DNA of 64,000 bases from Fasciola hepatica (taxonomy: Eukaryota; Platyhelminthes; Trematoda; Plagiorchiida; Fasciolidae), in the NCBI GenBank assembly GCA_948099385.1, contig CANUEZ040000163.1, forward strand, positions 9,991,501 through 10,055,500, written 5' to 3'. Position numbers and translations under genes: made by a program. The notes beneath the pieces were generated by a model, which saw only the letters and a list, made by a program, of their open reading frames with translations, made no database searches and was not told the origin of the DNA. Below are positions 23,541 through 37,406 of the stretch, piece by piece (the first letter of the stretch is position 1; each line of letters opens with the position of its first letter).

Positions 23541-24409
23541 CCCCAAGCTTTACTTTTCGCGTCAACTAGATTTCAAGCGGAGGAAAGCGGAACGGTTCAT
23601 CGGGTGTTGATACATGAACGAAAAGCAAAAGCTTAAAAGAAACATAGTCACACTCACGAGCCAGCTATAAAATCATTTTTCGAGTGAGTAATTCTGGGAT
23701 ATGGTGCTCCCCTTTATGTTTTTATATCCAATCCAAAAGACAAAAAAACAAATTGCTTCGACCTTAGGAAAGTCTAACTGATGACCAATAAAATCCGAGG
23801 ACTGTTATCGCGCGTCATCTCAATGTGAAGCTCCACTATTTCTCTGCTATTTTGTCGAAAAACTACGGCATGTAACCTTGAATACGTAGGCAGGTTCGAT
23901 GCTTTAAAAATGCACATACATGAAGCACGACTGATCTAAACGCGTTTACCGTCGTTGTAACTACTGACATTCCCTGAAGAGGTAAACAAACTTGAGGAGC
24001 TATTGTGTGACCTCTTACCTTAAAAGTATACTGTGATTGACACCATATATAGGGAATATAGATGGTGTAACTGTAGGCTTATCTCGCCCTCTGGTTTATG
24101 TTCTGATGTGGTACTGCCAAAGTTTCCGTGACAACGCTCACAACCATTCATTTGCTGATACGCGTAAAACCGACAAACGTAGTTTGTTTACACTTTTCAG
24201 ATTACAATATTCAGTAAGCTATATGTTTGGCTAGTACACGTTTGGGCACATTCGACAATATACCTGGTTTGGGAACAATAGTATTATGTAGTGGACATCC
24301 ACAAATGCTGTGAGAGTAGCTGATTTCATTTTGTAGTCGTCGGTCGAAAAAGTCTCAAATAACACGGGAAATAGTGGAAGGATATTGAAACGGCGGCATC
24401 CATAAATAG

Positions 24410-25594
<1,185 letters not shown>

Positions 25595-25799
25595 CTAATG
25601 CAAGGGAAACAAACCAACGCCATCAAGAAGAAACACTAGCAGGTCAAAATTACATTGAAATTTCGCAGGATTTTGCTGAATCACAAACTCAAAAACGAAG
25701 CACGTATCTGGCGGTCCTTCTATTGTAACCGAGGATTGACAGATCTCACGAACAACAAAAGAATCCAATATCGCAGAAATATCCATTGAAATCGGAGTA

Positions 25800-25978
25800 A
25801 GCTTACCGGCAAAAAGGGTCAGAAACACAAAATTGCAGAAGATATAGTTGAAGTGCCAACAAAATGAGATGTATTGCTCCCGGATGGGAAATTCGACGAG
25901 TCCCGGTCCAGGCTCGGGAAATATGCGCAGCTGATCAGTCCCAGTCAATTGAAAGCAACAGCCGTAACTCACTTTCAT
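25800..25978 (-). CDS. Candidate first exon on the minus strand, unrecognised
   Basis: ATG at 25,978 opens a frame containing FQLTGTDQLRIFPEPGPG and a hydrophobic segment (FCWHFNYIFCNFVFLTLFAG) long enough to cross a membrane. A near-consensus donor (GCCG/GTAAGC) follows the hydrophobic segment. The frame continues open to 25,595 if unspliced. No family, promoter or partner exon was identified. Confidence 0.2.
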
Positions 25979-26067
25979 AAATATAAATGATAAGTTGAAC
26001 GTTTTTATTGCCCGATAATTCCTATCCTACATTCACACTGGTATATTTTAAATTAGGGATATTTTAG

Positions 26068-26300
26068 TGACTATCATACCAATTGGGCCACCTAATCAAC
26101 AGCAACAACCAAAGGGCAGATGGTGAACAGAATGCAGCCGAAATAGTCCGGTAGCCGAGGCATCAATGTTGCTTCAGCTCCGTTTGAAAAACAAACATTA
26201 TAAACAATTGTACATGTTTCACGAACTCCACTTGTTTGGCCGCTCAAATCCAGGTGTCCTCATCCATCTTTCTGCCTTCGTTAGATTTGTGCCGTGACCA
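26068..26300 (+). repeat. 5' LTR-like end of the gypsy-like element (3' limit approximate)
   Basis: It starts TGACTATCATACC and shares several blocks with 29,359-29,510, including CAGCCGAAAT and CCGA near the middle. The primer-binding site was not clearly identified. Confidence 0.5.
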
Positions 26301-26429
26301 CATACATCCGCAGTTTCGAAAGGATAGCGGGATGTAACGGAGTGAAAGGAAAAAAAGCTTTATATACCTCGTTTCAGACATTGCTACCTAGGAGTACCAA
26401 AGTGGTGTGAAACCTGAAAATAGTAGAGA

Positions 26430-26990
26430 AAACAGGCCTCACTTATCATCAGGTCCGTTTGGGGCTAATGTAGAAATTCACGCAGGAAGGCAATCTACAG
26501 GATGCTATGGATCTGATCAACACGCTTCTGTGTGACAGATACCATGACCCGGTTGTTTACTATGGGAACATTTTGCGCCAGCTATCAGTCGAACTGTTTC
26601 AGGCAAATTATCTCCCCTAGGCAAACCTTGCTCACGATTTCGTCGTGCAAGATATGCCTCCGACTGTTCAGCAAAAAGTGAAAATGAGAATTGCGTACAG
26701 TGTGGTTAACCTGGAGCGCCTGCTGATGCTTTATCATGGTGTTTAGAATGGAATACCAGTTTCTCGGTTGAAGCGATCAGAACTCAATTTGCAGGATATT
26801 ACTAACGCAATCAAACAAGTAAACTGTGGAACATAGCAGAAAACAATTCGTGAACAAACTGTTGATGTGTGGCACAGAGAAGAGGTGACTTATTATGTCA
26901 CGGGTAGGACGTCTTGCCGGGTATTGTCCAGGGAAACGCGTTTTTGTCTCATCCTTCCTTATCCATGTTCAAGTAGAGGGGAGTACCAAT
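26430..26990 (+). pseudogene. gag-like remnant
   Basis: One frame reads QEGNLQDAMDLINTLLCDRY, then NILRQLSVELFQANYLP with a stop, then AHDFVVQDMPPTVQQKVKMR and more, with further stops at about 26,745 and later. The density of aligned helices and its position between the LTR and a protease-like segment support a capsid origin. It cannot make a full protein. Confidence 0.5.
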
Positions 26991-27340
26991 CATTGAGGTC
27001 AAAATCGAAGAAGAACGCAGAAACACAGTTCTAGGTACGGGTACTTGGGTATCAGTGATACCTCGTGCAGAAGAATTTCCGGTATACCATGTCAAACAAA
27101 AGTTCGTGCGGTCGACGAAGAAGCTCCGCGACTAAAGAAGAAGCAGCCAGCGATTCAAATCGGTGATTTTCCCGTGAAATGTGACACGTAATTGGAAGGA
27201 AGGGTTGCTGAGACGATTTTTTGGGTTGATTTTCTGAAGCGTCTTGGTACCAATAATGATTTGGGAATTCATCGATTTCTGGTTGGGGATAAACCTTTCC
27301 AGTTGCCATTTCGGCTGAACAACTTAAACCGGATTTGAGG
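26980..27340 (+). pseudogene. Retroviral-type protease-like remnant
   Basis: One frame contains VLGTGTWVSVIPR, similar to the LLDTGA-x-x-S-x-I active-site region with the Asp lost. A neighbouring frame gives IGDFPVKCDT, then ETIFWVDFLKRLG, which resembles the ILG-x-DFL part of gypsy proteases. A frameshift separates the two and the catalytic Asp is missing, so it is inactive. Confidence 0.4.
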
Positions 27341-28639
27341 TGAAAAACCTTCCGCTGCCCCAGACTGTTCAGTCCCGTGCATCGGGCAACATATCGAGAA
27401 GTATGTCCAGTTGTTTACACACCAGATGACGAATAGGATTGCTCCGACTGACTAGAACCCGGGATCGGCCTGATGCCAGAAGCAGATAAGCTGGTTCGCG
27501 ACACGTTATCAAAGGGAATAAATAAGCATAACAGCGCACAGTATTATCCGACAGTTTTATTAAATGGAAGATAAAATATTATGTATATATTTGTGTTGTA
27601 TTTCGGGAACTCAACCGTGTCACACTAAAGAACGCGTTCCCGATGCCGTAACTGAAAGGGCATTTCAGAAAATTGATGATGCAGTGGCATTATCGTTATC
27701 CGACTTGCTGTCTGGTCAATACCAATTACCAATGTTTGCAAGTGATAGAAAGAGAAAGACAGTTCCCTGTCCATGAAAAGCAATACGAACTCCTGCGAAC
27801 ACTTTTCAGAATACGTGACGTACCGACCATCTTCAGACGTATGCTACTGCAGGTACTGTGAAATCTGGACGGTGTTATAGTCCACAGGTATGACTGAATG
27901 ATGTTTTTAGATGACTGACGAGCTTGTTCCCAGACTATGTGCAGTCCTTGACAGAATCAAATGGCGCGTCAGAATTTGAGCGAGAGCCAAACGGCAGTAC
28001 TCTACCACGAAAAAGGAATGTTTAGAAGTCGCATGAACATCAGAAAAGTGTAGAACATATCTGATTAATGAAAGGAGAACATCTAAGAGGAAGATGAGTT
28101 TGGTGGGCATTCGGCCTGCAAGAATTTGTCTCCACAATCGCGCGTGTTTGCGGTCGAGAATACGAAATACCTGAGGTGTTGTTCCATCCGACCACAGATG
28201 ACCAAATGGCATCTGAAGCCATTCCGGTGAATCGGCTAATGTCAGGGGATGGTGTTTTCAGCCATCAAAGGAACGACAGCTTGGTGCGGATGGTTTTCTC
28301 ACAGACCGGAGCTCACCAGCTCAACAAGCTTCCCTGAATATTTGTGAGCTCTTGCTTGTAGAAGATGACCAATTTGATGACGTTGATGTGGGACGCAGTT
28401 TAAGACCCAGACGACTTCCGTTTGTCCCCGAGGCATGAACATGAGTGTACGTGTCAGCTGGCCATTGATAGCGCTTACATGGGTTAACAACGAGTCTTCA
28501 AATTGTTGCGGCGCGAAGTCTTCTAGCTAACGATGCGGCGCGATTTCAATGATGACATGCGAACTTTTCCTGATTGTCGGTGAAACCGAGAGCTCTTCAA
28601 AGTGGCGCCGAAAATGCAAAGTTGGGGACTGAGTATTTT

Positions 28640-29221
28640 GTGTTCCTTTTCTTATGATGTCTACTGGAAACCGGTTAATCGTGACGATGGGTAATCATGT
28701 TTCTCGCTGAGTGGAGGCATTCCCGATACCAGATCGAATGAACAATACGATCTCTCGCGGTGGCTAGACGTGGTTTACCCGAAACGATCGTCACTTGTCA
28801 GGGTCCTTTCTTCGGATAGAGGAGGTTCAGGACCTGCTGTAACATTCAAGAATCCGGCGAAGGCGGACATTGCTTAACCATCCTCGGGCAAAAGGAACGA
28901 CAGAAAGATTCAACAGAATAATCAAACAGTGGTTAGATAACCACGGAAGTGATCGACAGGAAAGATTATCAGATGCGTTGCTCAATCACTGCACAGCAAA
29001 CCATTCAACAAAGGAGGAGACACCTTTTGAACTGATATTCAGGCAGGAACCCAGAAATGAACTAGCTGTACGGCTGAACATGAGAAATGATATGCCTCGG
29101 ACAATCCGCCGGCGGAAGCACCTAGACAAATTTGTAGTACAACGGACAAGAGATGCTCAGAGTCGAAGCCTACTAATCACAAAAATGGAAGCTGTTCATG
29201 CCAGGAGAGCTTGTAAAGATT
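28640..29221 (+). pseudogene. Ty3/gypsy integrase remnant
   Basis: Translated fragments in alternating frames give VEAFPIPDRMNNT, then RGLPETIVTCQGPFF (the Gly-Leu-Pro-Glu stretch before the second catalytic Asp), and then, from about 28,876, HPRAKGTTERFNRIIKQW. The last contains the third catalytic residue of the D,D-35-E core. The final frame (28,870-29,223) is intact for 117 codons, including FELIFRQEPRNEL from the C-terminal part of the core. Upstream stops and frameshifts show it is dead. Its position just before the 3' LTR fits pol order. Confidence 0.75.
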
Positions 29222-29358
29222 AGGGTTTGCAACTTTCACAATGTAGTCGCTCCCAGAGGCCAGCAATTTCTAATGAGAATGAGAAGGACCATGCTGGAAT
29301 AACGAGTTTTTACGGAAAAGGTCTTGTGTAGCGAGGAATAACATGGCAAGAGAATGAT

Positions 29359-29720
29359 TGGGGTATCATACCGATTGGACCAACCAATCGATAGCAAAAG
29401 CCAAAGGGTAGATTGTGAACGCGTTGGCAACTCAGCCTAAGAGACACGAAGAGGTAAACGGACTGGTAAAAAAAGCAGCCGAAATCGTCCCTTAGCCGAT
29501 GAATCAGTGTTACAGAGGGGCGATCTGAAGAAAGCAATAAAGGGGAATACATTAGTAACCGTGTATTCCAAGTTAGTAGGTTGTTGACAGTTTTGGCCCA
29601 AGAGTTTCCTACATGTTATGATGTAAGCGCACACTCCTAACGTGTTGAGAATACTTGTTCTGTATTTCAAAATCAGAGCGATCTGTACTCCTGGTATTTG
29701 TGTTTTATTACATATTCTTT
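29359..29720 (+). repeat. 3' LTR-like end of the gypsy-like element
   Basis: It begins TGGGGTATCATACCG after a purine-rich GGCAAGAGAA. It matches the 26,068 copy in order, with additional sequence absent from the 5' LTR. The right boundary is approximate. Confidence 0.5.
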
Positions 29721-32700
29721 GCTCTCTCGTGACCTAACGGTAAGTTCGTATGCACGAATGGATGATACAACAGTCATCACGTACATATCTCCTTAGTTTC
29801 GCGAGAGGGGACCCCCAAAACAAATTCCTCGTTGTTGTCAAGTACGGATATCGATTCACGTTTCAACTTCCAGTTGCTATTTGATGTGATACATGAAGAG
29901 GCTCTTTCGCATGCAGGTTTCTCCGTGAGACCGGGTTGAGCGTGATTCCCTGGTTTATGATGGGTAACTATTGGACTCGGGGATTACTGTGACGAGAACC
30001 CATAATGAAGGGATTACCACACCAAGATGATTTCCATGGATGACACTCGATAAATATGCAACACTTTTTTAATCCGGACGAAAGCCGTGAGATTGAAATT
30101 ATTAACAACTTTGCTGTAACGACCTAGTCGGCATACTGATGGTGGCAGATCTATGATAATTTTCATAGAATGGGGCCCATGAAAAAACATCTTTTAAATC
30201 AAGGCTCCAGAATCGTTAGGAACAGCAGACTTGATGAAGATTATCTTCTGGTATGAGAATCAGTAAAATTGACAGCTCCGGTAGTTTATCCAGGTTGGAA
30301 TGATAGTCGCTGAAAGCTCAAGGGGTCTTTTTATCTCGCTTCCGTGGGTTCACAGTCGCAGTAGTACAAGCTGAATAAATCACGAATAAAATTTCCTGTC
30401 AGAGAGCAAGATGTACAAAGTGTTTACCTGCCCAAGGAATCCGATGGAAATGGGGCGGCCTTTCATAAAAAAAATTGGGAAATTAATTTTCTCAAGATTC
30501 ATAGTGGTCACCTAATACTACTTGAGGATTTCACGATAAAGCATGGGATGTTCTGATGGACTGTGAACCTGTGGTTGAGCGTTTCGGATTGAACGAAGCA
30601 CGAATCCCTAGTCGAACGGTTATGCGCGGCGGGTGGTGATAAGTGACCAGTCACCGTCAGTCTTTAATACAGGCCTGTGTGACAGCGGAAAGCCGGAAAT
30701 GAAGTCATGGGACACATGGGGGGACGGAAAGATTTCAATCATTACACAGACAACCGAACAACGCAAAGGCCATCAAATAGATGGTACACTGGGAAGAAAG
30801 CATGAGTCTGAGTGCTTAAACAATTACCACAAAGAAGTTCGCGTTGAAACCAGTAGGTCATTGAACGGGGTGATACAATATGAATGGATGAATGGAATGC
30901 CTACGCACGAGCATAAGCTGTAAGCCAGGGCTCATTGAAGAGCAACAAGACAAAGCCGACAAAGTAAAGGAGCATATATATGCATGGGAAAAACATCCAT
31001 ACACAGGTGACATTGGAAATAATTGTTGTTGAACAAGTAACACAGTAAAAGTAGGCAAACGAACTGGCACGCGAGAGTGGATACTGGTTGCGTACAATAT
31101 CAATCCACAGGTAAATTGGCAGAATGCAAACATTATATCGACGGTTGCAACAGGTCGGAAGCGGCTCCCAGGTGTTGGGAACAAACCTTCGTGTGAGACA
31201 CAGACAATTGAACAAAACTCAGTGCAGCCTGGGGTTATATGCATTCAAATCGGAAGCAACTGCTGATGGCAAACTGGTCAACTTCGGACAAAAACGCCAA
31301 TCGCGCACACAAACAAAGGAATCATTTATTTGAAAACGATGACAAAAAGGCCACAGTAAATCACAGGAATGATTATTAGTGGATCCTAATTCACATTCTG
31401 GAGGCAGAGATTTTTGAGCAGACTTGCTATCTCTGACAGTGCACTAAGCTGACTGTTTCTGTTGAGCGGAGTTTGACTAAAGATTTCTAACGATGGACAG
31501 CACTATTTCTCTACCACTAAAGACACGGACACTCCCCGGTACTGCTCAAAATACCATCTGACCAACTGAAACGCGCATTCAAACAGAAGAAATTCGCATT
31601 GCTCCAGTTGTGCTCAACCTACCACGGCAATAAATTATTGATATTCGGATATCGATGTGATGGTAAAACACAAGAATTTACAATTTTACAAATAACCGCG
31701 AGGCCACCAAATGTGAAACAATAACACTAAGCGCGCAAAACTCAATGGAAGTAGGAACATTTTCTCCCGTTCATGATTAAATTTCATACGATAAATAAAT
31801 AAGGACATAACGCAGTCGAATTCTTACTGTACTCAGTGGATTGTCAAGGGTTTGGCAGTCTGTTATGTTTCAGGAAGCACGTTCATAATTAATTTTGCAC
31901 TCATCAGAGTAGTGCACCGTGTTCAGATTCATAAAAGATTCACAACGCTTGAGCTTAACCCACATCTGCTTTTTCACTGTTTATTCATCAATTTCTGAAA
32001 AAAGGTTATTCCGAAACTGCTGAAATCACTTTTCAGAATAGCCAATAGTACGGCAATCAGTAGAACATAAACAATGTGCTAACCAACTAACACTTTGACT
32101 ATCACAACCCGTTCCTGTCATTCTTCCTACCGTGATTTACTGTTTCCGCAGTCAGACTTTATACTTGACTATATTCGGTGTTGAATCACTGTTCTGACCT
32201 GCCAGTTGGCCACTTTCTGGTTGAGACTAACAAAAGACGGCTTTTTCCGCTCATAAATGCTAAAAAATCGAAGGTTGTTTGGGTTTTACTTCTGCTAGTC
32301 ATTCGGGTTTTTTAATACGATATGCGTCAGTGATATAATACTTCAATAGTACTGGACCAAAGTTTTATGGAAAATCTGTCTATCAGTGTGACACGTATCT
32401 TCCAAAATGTGGCATCATCAAAATGACGGCATTAGCGTTTCGTACCACACCTTCGTGAAAGGATTTCGAATCCATATTAGAGGGCAAGCAAACGACAGTA
32501 CTACCTGGTTTTTGAACTAATTCATTTTTATCGGAAAATGCCGTACGACAAATGGCAGTATTATAAGCGGAACAAGTGCAGAAGACTGCTAAAATGTACT
32601 GCAAAGAGGCTTGCTTATATTTACGTGGTAACACGGCAGTTTCTTGACTATTTGATCCAATAACCAAACCTCAAGAGAGATGACTATGAGACCTTATCCA

Positions 32701-34638
32701 GTTCAGCCGGAAAATCCACTCATGAATCTCAGCATTGGAATACGTCATTCATGCATCTGATTTGGATTTCTGTAGGATCGTAGCAGCTTTTGTGAGGAGA
32801 CAATCATCACAGATGAGACTGGAGTGGACTGAAATTGCAGTCGTAATTGTGCGTCATGACAGTCAGCCCTGATTTGCCGACCTTGCTGATTTGGTAGAAG
32901 AAAGGGTCGATATAACTTGTGCCACATTTGGCGATCAAGCTATTGCAATGAATAGTAAAACACGCGCACATTACGCTAGGGGGCCCACCCACCCAACTTT
33001 GAAACGTAAAGGCTTAGTGCAATATGGAGCCGGAACAAAGCACGACTATTCAATATTAGTTTTCGATTTGCGGAACTTACCCCAATTTTGACCAATGTCA
33101 GTTATATCTAAACAAAATTCCACAAGAATATGCGCACGTTTGATCGCTGCTACGGGAGGAACTGCTGCTGAGTCTGTGTTGATTTTTACGCCCTTCCTAG
33201 GTGCCTCGGTTCGGAGGTTCCATCAATTTGACTTTTGTCATATCCCTGCTCGTTTTTGCCGTAAACGAAGCGATTCGTAGTTAGTAGGCTCTTCTGATGC
33301 ACCTACACTCCCATATGGTACCTTGGAATTACACAGCATCTACCTTCTGAATACAACTCTAACCTTTCTGCAATGACTTTGAAGACAACCGGATAGACCC
33401 TGTCGATGAAGTCTTGTATGGCATGGACTGATATTGCGCTCAATACCGAAATCAATTTTGTCTTCGGTTTTTAACTTGCCTTGTCAAATCAGTGAACCCT
33501 ATTTAAAATGGTTCCCATGCTCGAGCTAATCCGTTGAGCGACTTATGTTTACGGACCTGTGTGCCTCTGTGAACTTCATTGAGATCGCCCCTGTCATTAC
33601 CCTGTTGGGTCGTAGATGTTGCTTATCGTTTTTGTGATGCTTCCTTCTGGTGCTTGCTCCAAGGTTGATATGCTACCGCGAAATGTAATTTGTACGTGAC
33701 GGTCTCAACAAGTTGATGCATGCCCTGTGAATTATATATTTGTAACCTGAGAACAAAATCCGTCTTGGTCAGTTGATATAATCGTTTTAGACTGGATGTT
33801 CTAGCAGTCACGCAATATGTAACCTCCCCGAGCGAGGAGCACGAAAAGCAGCACCAGTACTCAATATTTTGTGAGAATTCTGGCAGACTCGTCAGCAGTT
33901 GATCAAGTTCCGCGGTCAGACAGCATGTCTTGGTCGGTCTCCAATTATTTGGCAAGCAAACAGTATGTCATCGCTTGTCCAGAATGGAGGCTAAAATTTA
34001 GACCGTGTGATGGGTCAATCAATTACCATCAGTTGTCTGAAAAGACCAGAGTCAAAGCAGTCAACTGGTGGCCAACTATACTACAGAGCCACAAAAGCTG
34101 CTCGTCACTAGACACTGAACCAATATGTAGGCAAGCAAAATTTTGTTTACGCCCACTGTATCTCCCTTTTATGGTTGATCTATTTGGCAGGCGGTAGAAG
34201 AATCGTCTTAGTAGAGCTCGCCAGACAGATCCAAACATGTCTCCAATAGAAACTTTTGCAGAAGGTAACAAAAAATTGTTAGAACACAATTCAATCACAT
34301 TTTAGTTTTTTCGTCCACAGGTAACTATCGCAACCAACTACTAATCACGAGTGAGCAACTGCGATTTTCTTGAAGTCAACCTGTTCCGTGTGGACAGAAC
34401 AACCTACCAGTTACATTTCGTTCCTAAAACATCTCACTGGTAGGACACACCTCAACTCAGGTTACCTCGTTTTTGGAATACTGAAATAGAACAGACATTA
34501 TACACGGCCAATATAAATAAAAATACCCAGTATTACTTCACATTGACATCCACAAAATAAGTGTACAATTAGATAAATGGGGCTACTTTCCATATAAGAT
34601 CCATTTCCTCCTCCGAGAGAAGCCTTGTTTCACAGTAT

Positions 34639-34640
<2 letters not shown>
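29721..34640. other. Long stretch with no confidently recognised gene
   Basis: Frames of up to 128 codons occur on the minus strand (30,858-31,244) and up to 110 codons at 33,623-33,955, but none has a recognised domain, and stop-free length alone is not convincing. Degenerate element sequence is likely in 30.6-31.3 kb. No LTR or tRNA-like signal was found. Confidence 0.4.

Positions 34641-34700
<60 letters not shown>
34641..34700. repeat. (TA)n microsatellite (60 bp)
   Basis: Uninterrupted AT dinucleotides. The reading frame through it is an artefact. Confidence 0.92.
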
Positions 34701-34702
<2 letters not shown>

Positions 34703-35060
34703 TTATGGCACAGCAACACGGTAGTCGATTTCATTGTTATTACTGATTTCATTCAACGTCTTGTCTTACTTTCTCTATCACGAACATCAATCTTATTCCA
34801 TCGCTACATGGATCCAGTAGATACCAAAGACATGATTGGTTGGTGCTGTTAGTAAATAGTTATTATTTATCGTGTACCCTTTTCTTCAGAGACACAATTA
34901 CTTACGTGGCCTAATTTCGGTGGACCAAGTAACATGAAATATCGTTTTCATCGATCAGGTTAGAAGTACAAGGACACTATAAACGTTTGTAAAGCACAAC
35001 ATTAGGCTAGTTCAACTCTGACAGACAAATGCCGAAGGGTCATTTAAGTGAGGGACGTTT

Positions 35061-35366
35061 TTGAGTTGGGTTTCTGAAAGAAAACACCTATTAAAAGATG
35101 CTCACTATAGGCCAGTATATCATGTTTCACACCGGCAAATCGATCACAAATGGAGCTCAAGTCGTGAGTCCTGGGAGATGTTATATATTGCCCCACGAAA
35201 TCCAGGCTCCTTTCGCCATTATTTGTCCGCCACAAATTACACGATAAAAGTCAAGGTTCATACGTCACCAATTTGTGAAATACAAGAGAATATTATGTAT
35301 AATCTATATGATTTGCTGTTAATACTGAGTGAAAGTGACCAACATCAAGATTTCTCTTATGTATAA
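35061..35366 (+). CDS. Unrecognised open frame
   Basis: One hundred codons are open to TAA, with protein-like composition (SESWEML-type mixed residues, SFRHYLSATNYTIKVKVH). No start context, no confident splice sites and no family match were found. It could be an exon of a gene that ends at 35,954 or a chance frame. Confidence 0.18.
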   Translation: MSWVSERKHLLKDAHYRPVYHVSHRQIDHKWSSSRESWEMLYIAPRNPGSFRHYLSATNYTIKVKVHTSPICEIQENIMYNLYDLLLILSESDQHQDFSYV

Positions 35367-35762
35367 ATGTCTTCTAATTCCATCAAAGTTGTGTGCTTTG
35401 GATATAGAAGGTTCGCGTAATCCCTGTATCTGACACTTTTGGCTAGTATCCTCTATACAGTACTACTGAAAGTCCCCGATCATTCATTTATTGTTCTTAT
35501 GAAAGTAGTCGCATGCAACACCGAATTGCGGAATAAAGGAGTGAATTTTCCGTATAACACAATATGAGCAGTGGAGCTAGAAATCCTGTGTTCTTCAAGT
35601 TCGGAAGAATAGAGATCGCTCCTCATTCGTGTATGACTCTCGGATGCTGCTTTGGAACAGCGACATTGTCATTGTAGAAGGAATTCGACAGCTATTATAA
35701 AGCCCTTTCGATTCTCTCCAACTTCGTTTTTTGTGATCCTACCCGTTTCCTAACCTTCCTAG

Positions 35763-35954
35763 GTTTCTTTCGTGCGAGTCAGTTTAACTTCGTGTCTCGC
35801 CCACCTAGTAGATGCACTGTCAATAGATGTGAGTGTTATTGAACACGGCGAACTGAAATTCTCCAAGCGTACCGACAGCGATGGTTCTGGGCGTTCACGT
35901 GCAAAATACGTGGTATGGAAAATGTGTGATTTAAACAAAGGGTATTTCCGATAA
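35763..35954 (+). CDS. Candidate terminal exon, unrecognised
   Basis: A strong pyrimidine tract and acceptor (CGTTTCCTAACCTTCCTAG) precede an in-phase frame. It includes HLVDALSIDVSVIEHGELKF, then SKRTDSDGSGRSRAKYVVWK and a TAA. AATAAA lies at 35,962-35,967, only a few bases after the stop, so an internal donor near AAAGG/GTATTT is also possible. The basic, Ser/Asp-rich centre looks like a linker. No family is recognised. Confidence 0.33.
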   Translation, partial: VSFVRVSLTSCLAHLVDALSIDVSVIEHGELKFSKRTDSDGSGRSRAKYVVWKMCDLNKGYFR

Positions 35955-36519
35955 ACTGGGCAATAAACACATAAGTTTGAAAGGGAATAGTGAGAAAGGT
36001 ATAGAAAACACTTATAAACCATCCGTGAACGCAAGAAGCCCACTGTCTAAAGTGTACCAAATTTGACCAGTCAGAAAGAGCTGAACACTCCAGTAAGAAT
36101 CCGGACGCAGCTGATTATAGGAATTTGAGAAACAGCGTTTGCCTACTGTCAATAAGAAGTAGCGCAATATGACTGAATAATGCATGGAAATTTTAGCGTA
36201 AGTGGGTGATACGGGGCCAAACCCGCCTGATGACATTGACTAAGACTATTTCAAACCTACTGTTAAATATATTGAATGATGAGGGCTAATAATCTACTTG
36301 AATGTCGACTTTTGAATTCCTGGTGAAATTAATCTTCATTTGTATTGAACAAACTAAATAGAACAGATTTATTACTATTTTTTCTGAGCCTGTCTGTAAC
36401 CCAATACGCGTTTACCTGAAAACCACCTGCCTCGAAGTGAACCATAGATGAATGCGAATATTTTGGTAACGAACTCTACTTGGAATTTGTTATCTTTCTC
36501 TCTCGCTCTCTCCATCGAG

Positions 36520-36674
36520 TACAAAATTCCATCTCATTAGGATATTTTGAAGACAGAGTGGTGTGCCTGAGGAGCTCGAAAACCATAATCGGTATTGTGA
36601 TACTGACTGAGGTAGCCAAACAACCTAGCCCGAAAGCGGATTTTGGATTTCGCTGGAGCGATGTTTCCGTCTGA
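36520..36674 (+). CDS. Candidate terminal exon, unrecognised
   Basis: An exceptional pyrimidine tract (TCTTTCTCTCTCGCTCTCTC, then CATCGAG) precedes a frame. It reads QNSISLGYFEDRVVCLRSSK, then TIIGIVILTEVAKQPSPKAD, ending DVSV and TGA. AATAAA is at 36,776-36,781. No family is recognised. Confidence 0.3.
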
Positions 36675-37406
36675 GTTGAAGACATTTTAAATTCATCTGA
36701 ATCGATGAATTAGTGGGTCGTTTCATTTCTTGTTTTTCTTTTGTTTTATGTGCTTTTCAATTAACGCCTCTTGCCAATAAAATACTAGTGAACACGTACT
36801 TCAGGTCAACGGGAACCGAGCTTTTACTGTCTAAGTTTGTGCTTTCGGTCACAGTTTGGAAGGGAAGAAAGGTATACTTGTGCATGGGTCCTCTTCACCT
36901 AGGCATAAAATAAAGACTTGACCAAGTGGAAGGTGCTTGGTTTACCAAATCCTTTCCATAACAAAATGAATTTCGATTTCCAGTCGAATGCGCTGGAAAA
37001 TCACGGGCAGTTTGCTTGAGTTTCAGTCGGTTATATTCGATTATATTCGAATGTTCATTGAAGACACACCATTTGTGACTCCGTTTCGAATGAATTTGCT
37101 ATAAATAACCGATAAAACGGAAAATAACGATAACGTTTTATTTTACAAATTTACGTACATGAGCTAGCGGCCAAGCACATAATCACATTAGGCGTAAGCA
37201 TATCATTATTAGTCAGTCGCGCCAGATGTACTGAAAACAATGTAACCGTCAATTATAGCATTTTACACTGTGGGAGAAAAAACACCGTCTTGGCATCGAA
37301 TAAATAAATGTTCAGTCATGATCTCGCGGTAGTGACGGCTTGTTTTTCTCAGGGATTTCGTTGCACGCGTCCACCTCTTGCAGTCTCGATGACGGTCACA
37401 ATTTAA

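Larger units (their letters stand above)
26068..29720 (+). mobile_element. Decayed Ty3/gypsy-like LTR retrotransposon
   Basis: LTR-like ends match each other: TATCATACC, ATTGG, CCAAAGGG, then GCAGCCGAAAT and GTAGCCGA-type blocks occur at 26,068-26,180 and again at 29,359-29,510. Between them in order are a gag-like frame with several stops (26,430-26,830), a protease-like segment (26,980-27,340), a region where no RT is recognisable (27,350-28,620) and an integrase remnant (28,640-29,221). Multiple stops and frame changes make it inactive. The 5' LTR appears shorter than the 3' one, and the outer ends of both LTRs are approximate. Confidence 0.65.

Noticed and set aside
30858..31244. 128-codon minus-strand frame with Cys and hydrophobic residues as a membrane protein
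   Set aside because: No start context, no splice borders and no family pattern; overlapping frames on both strands are open too, suggesting low stop density.
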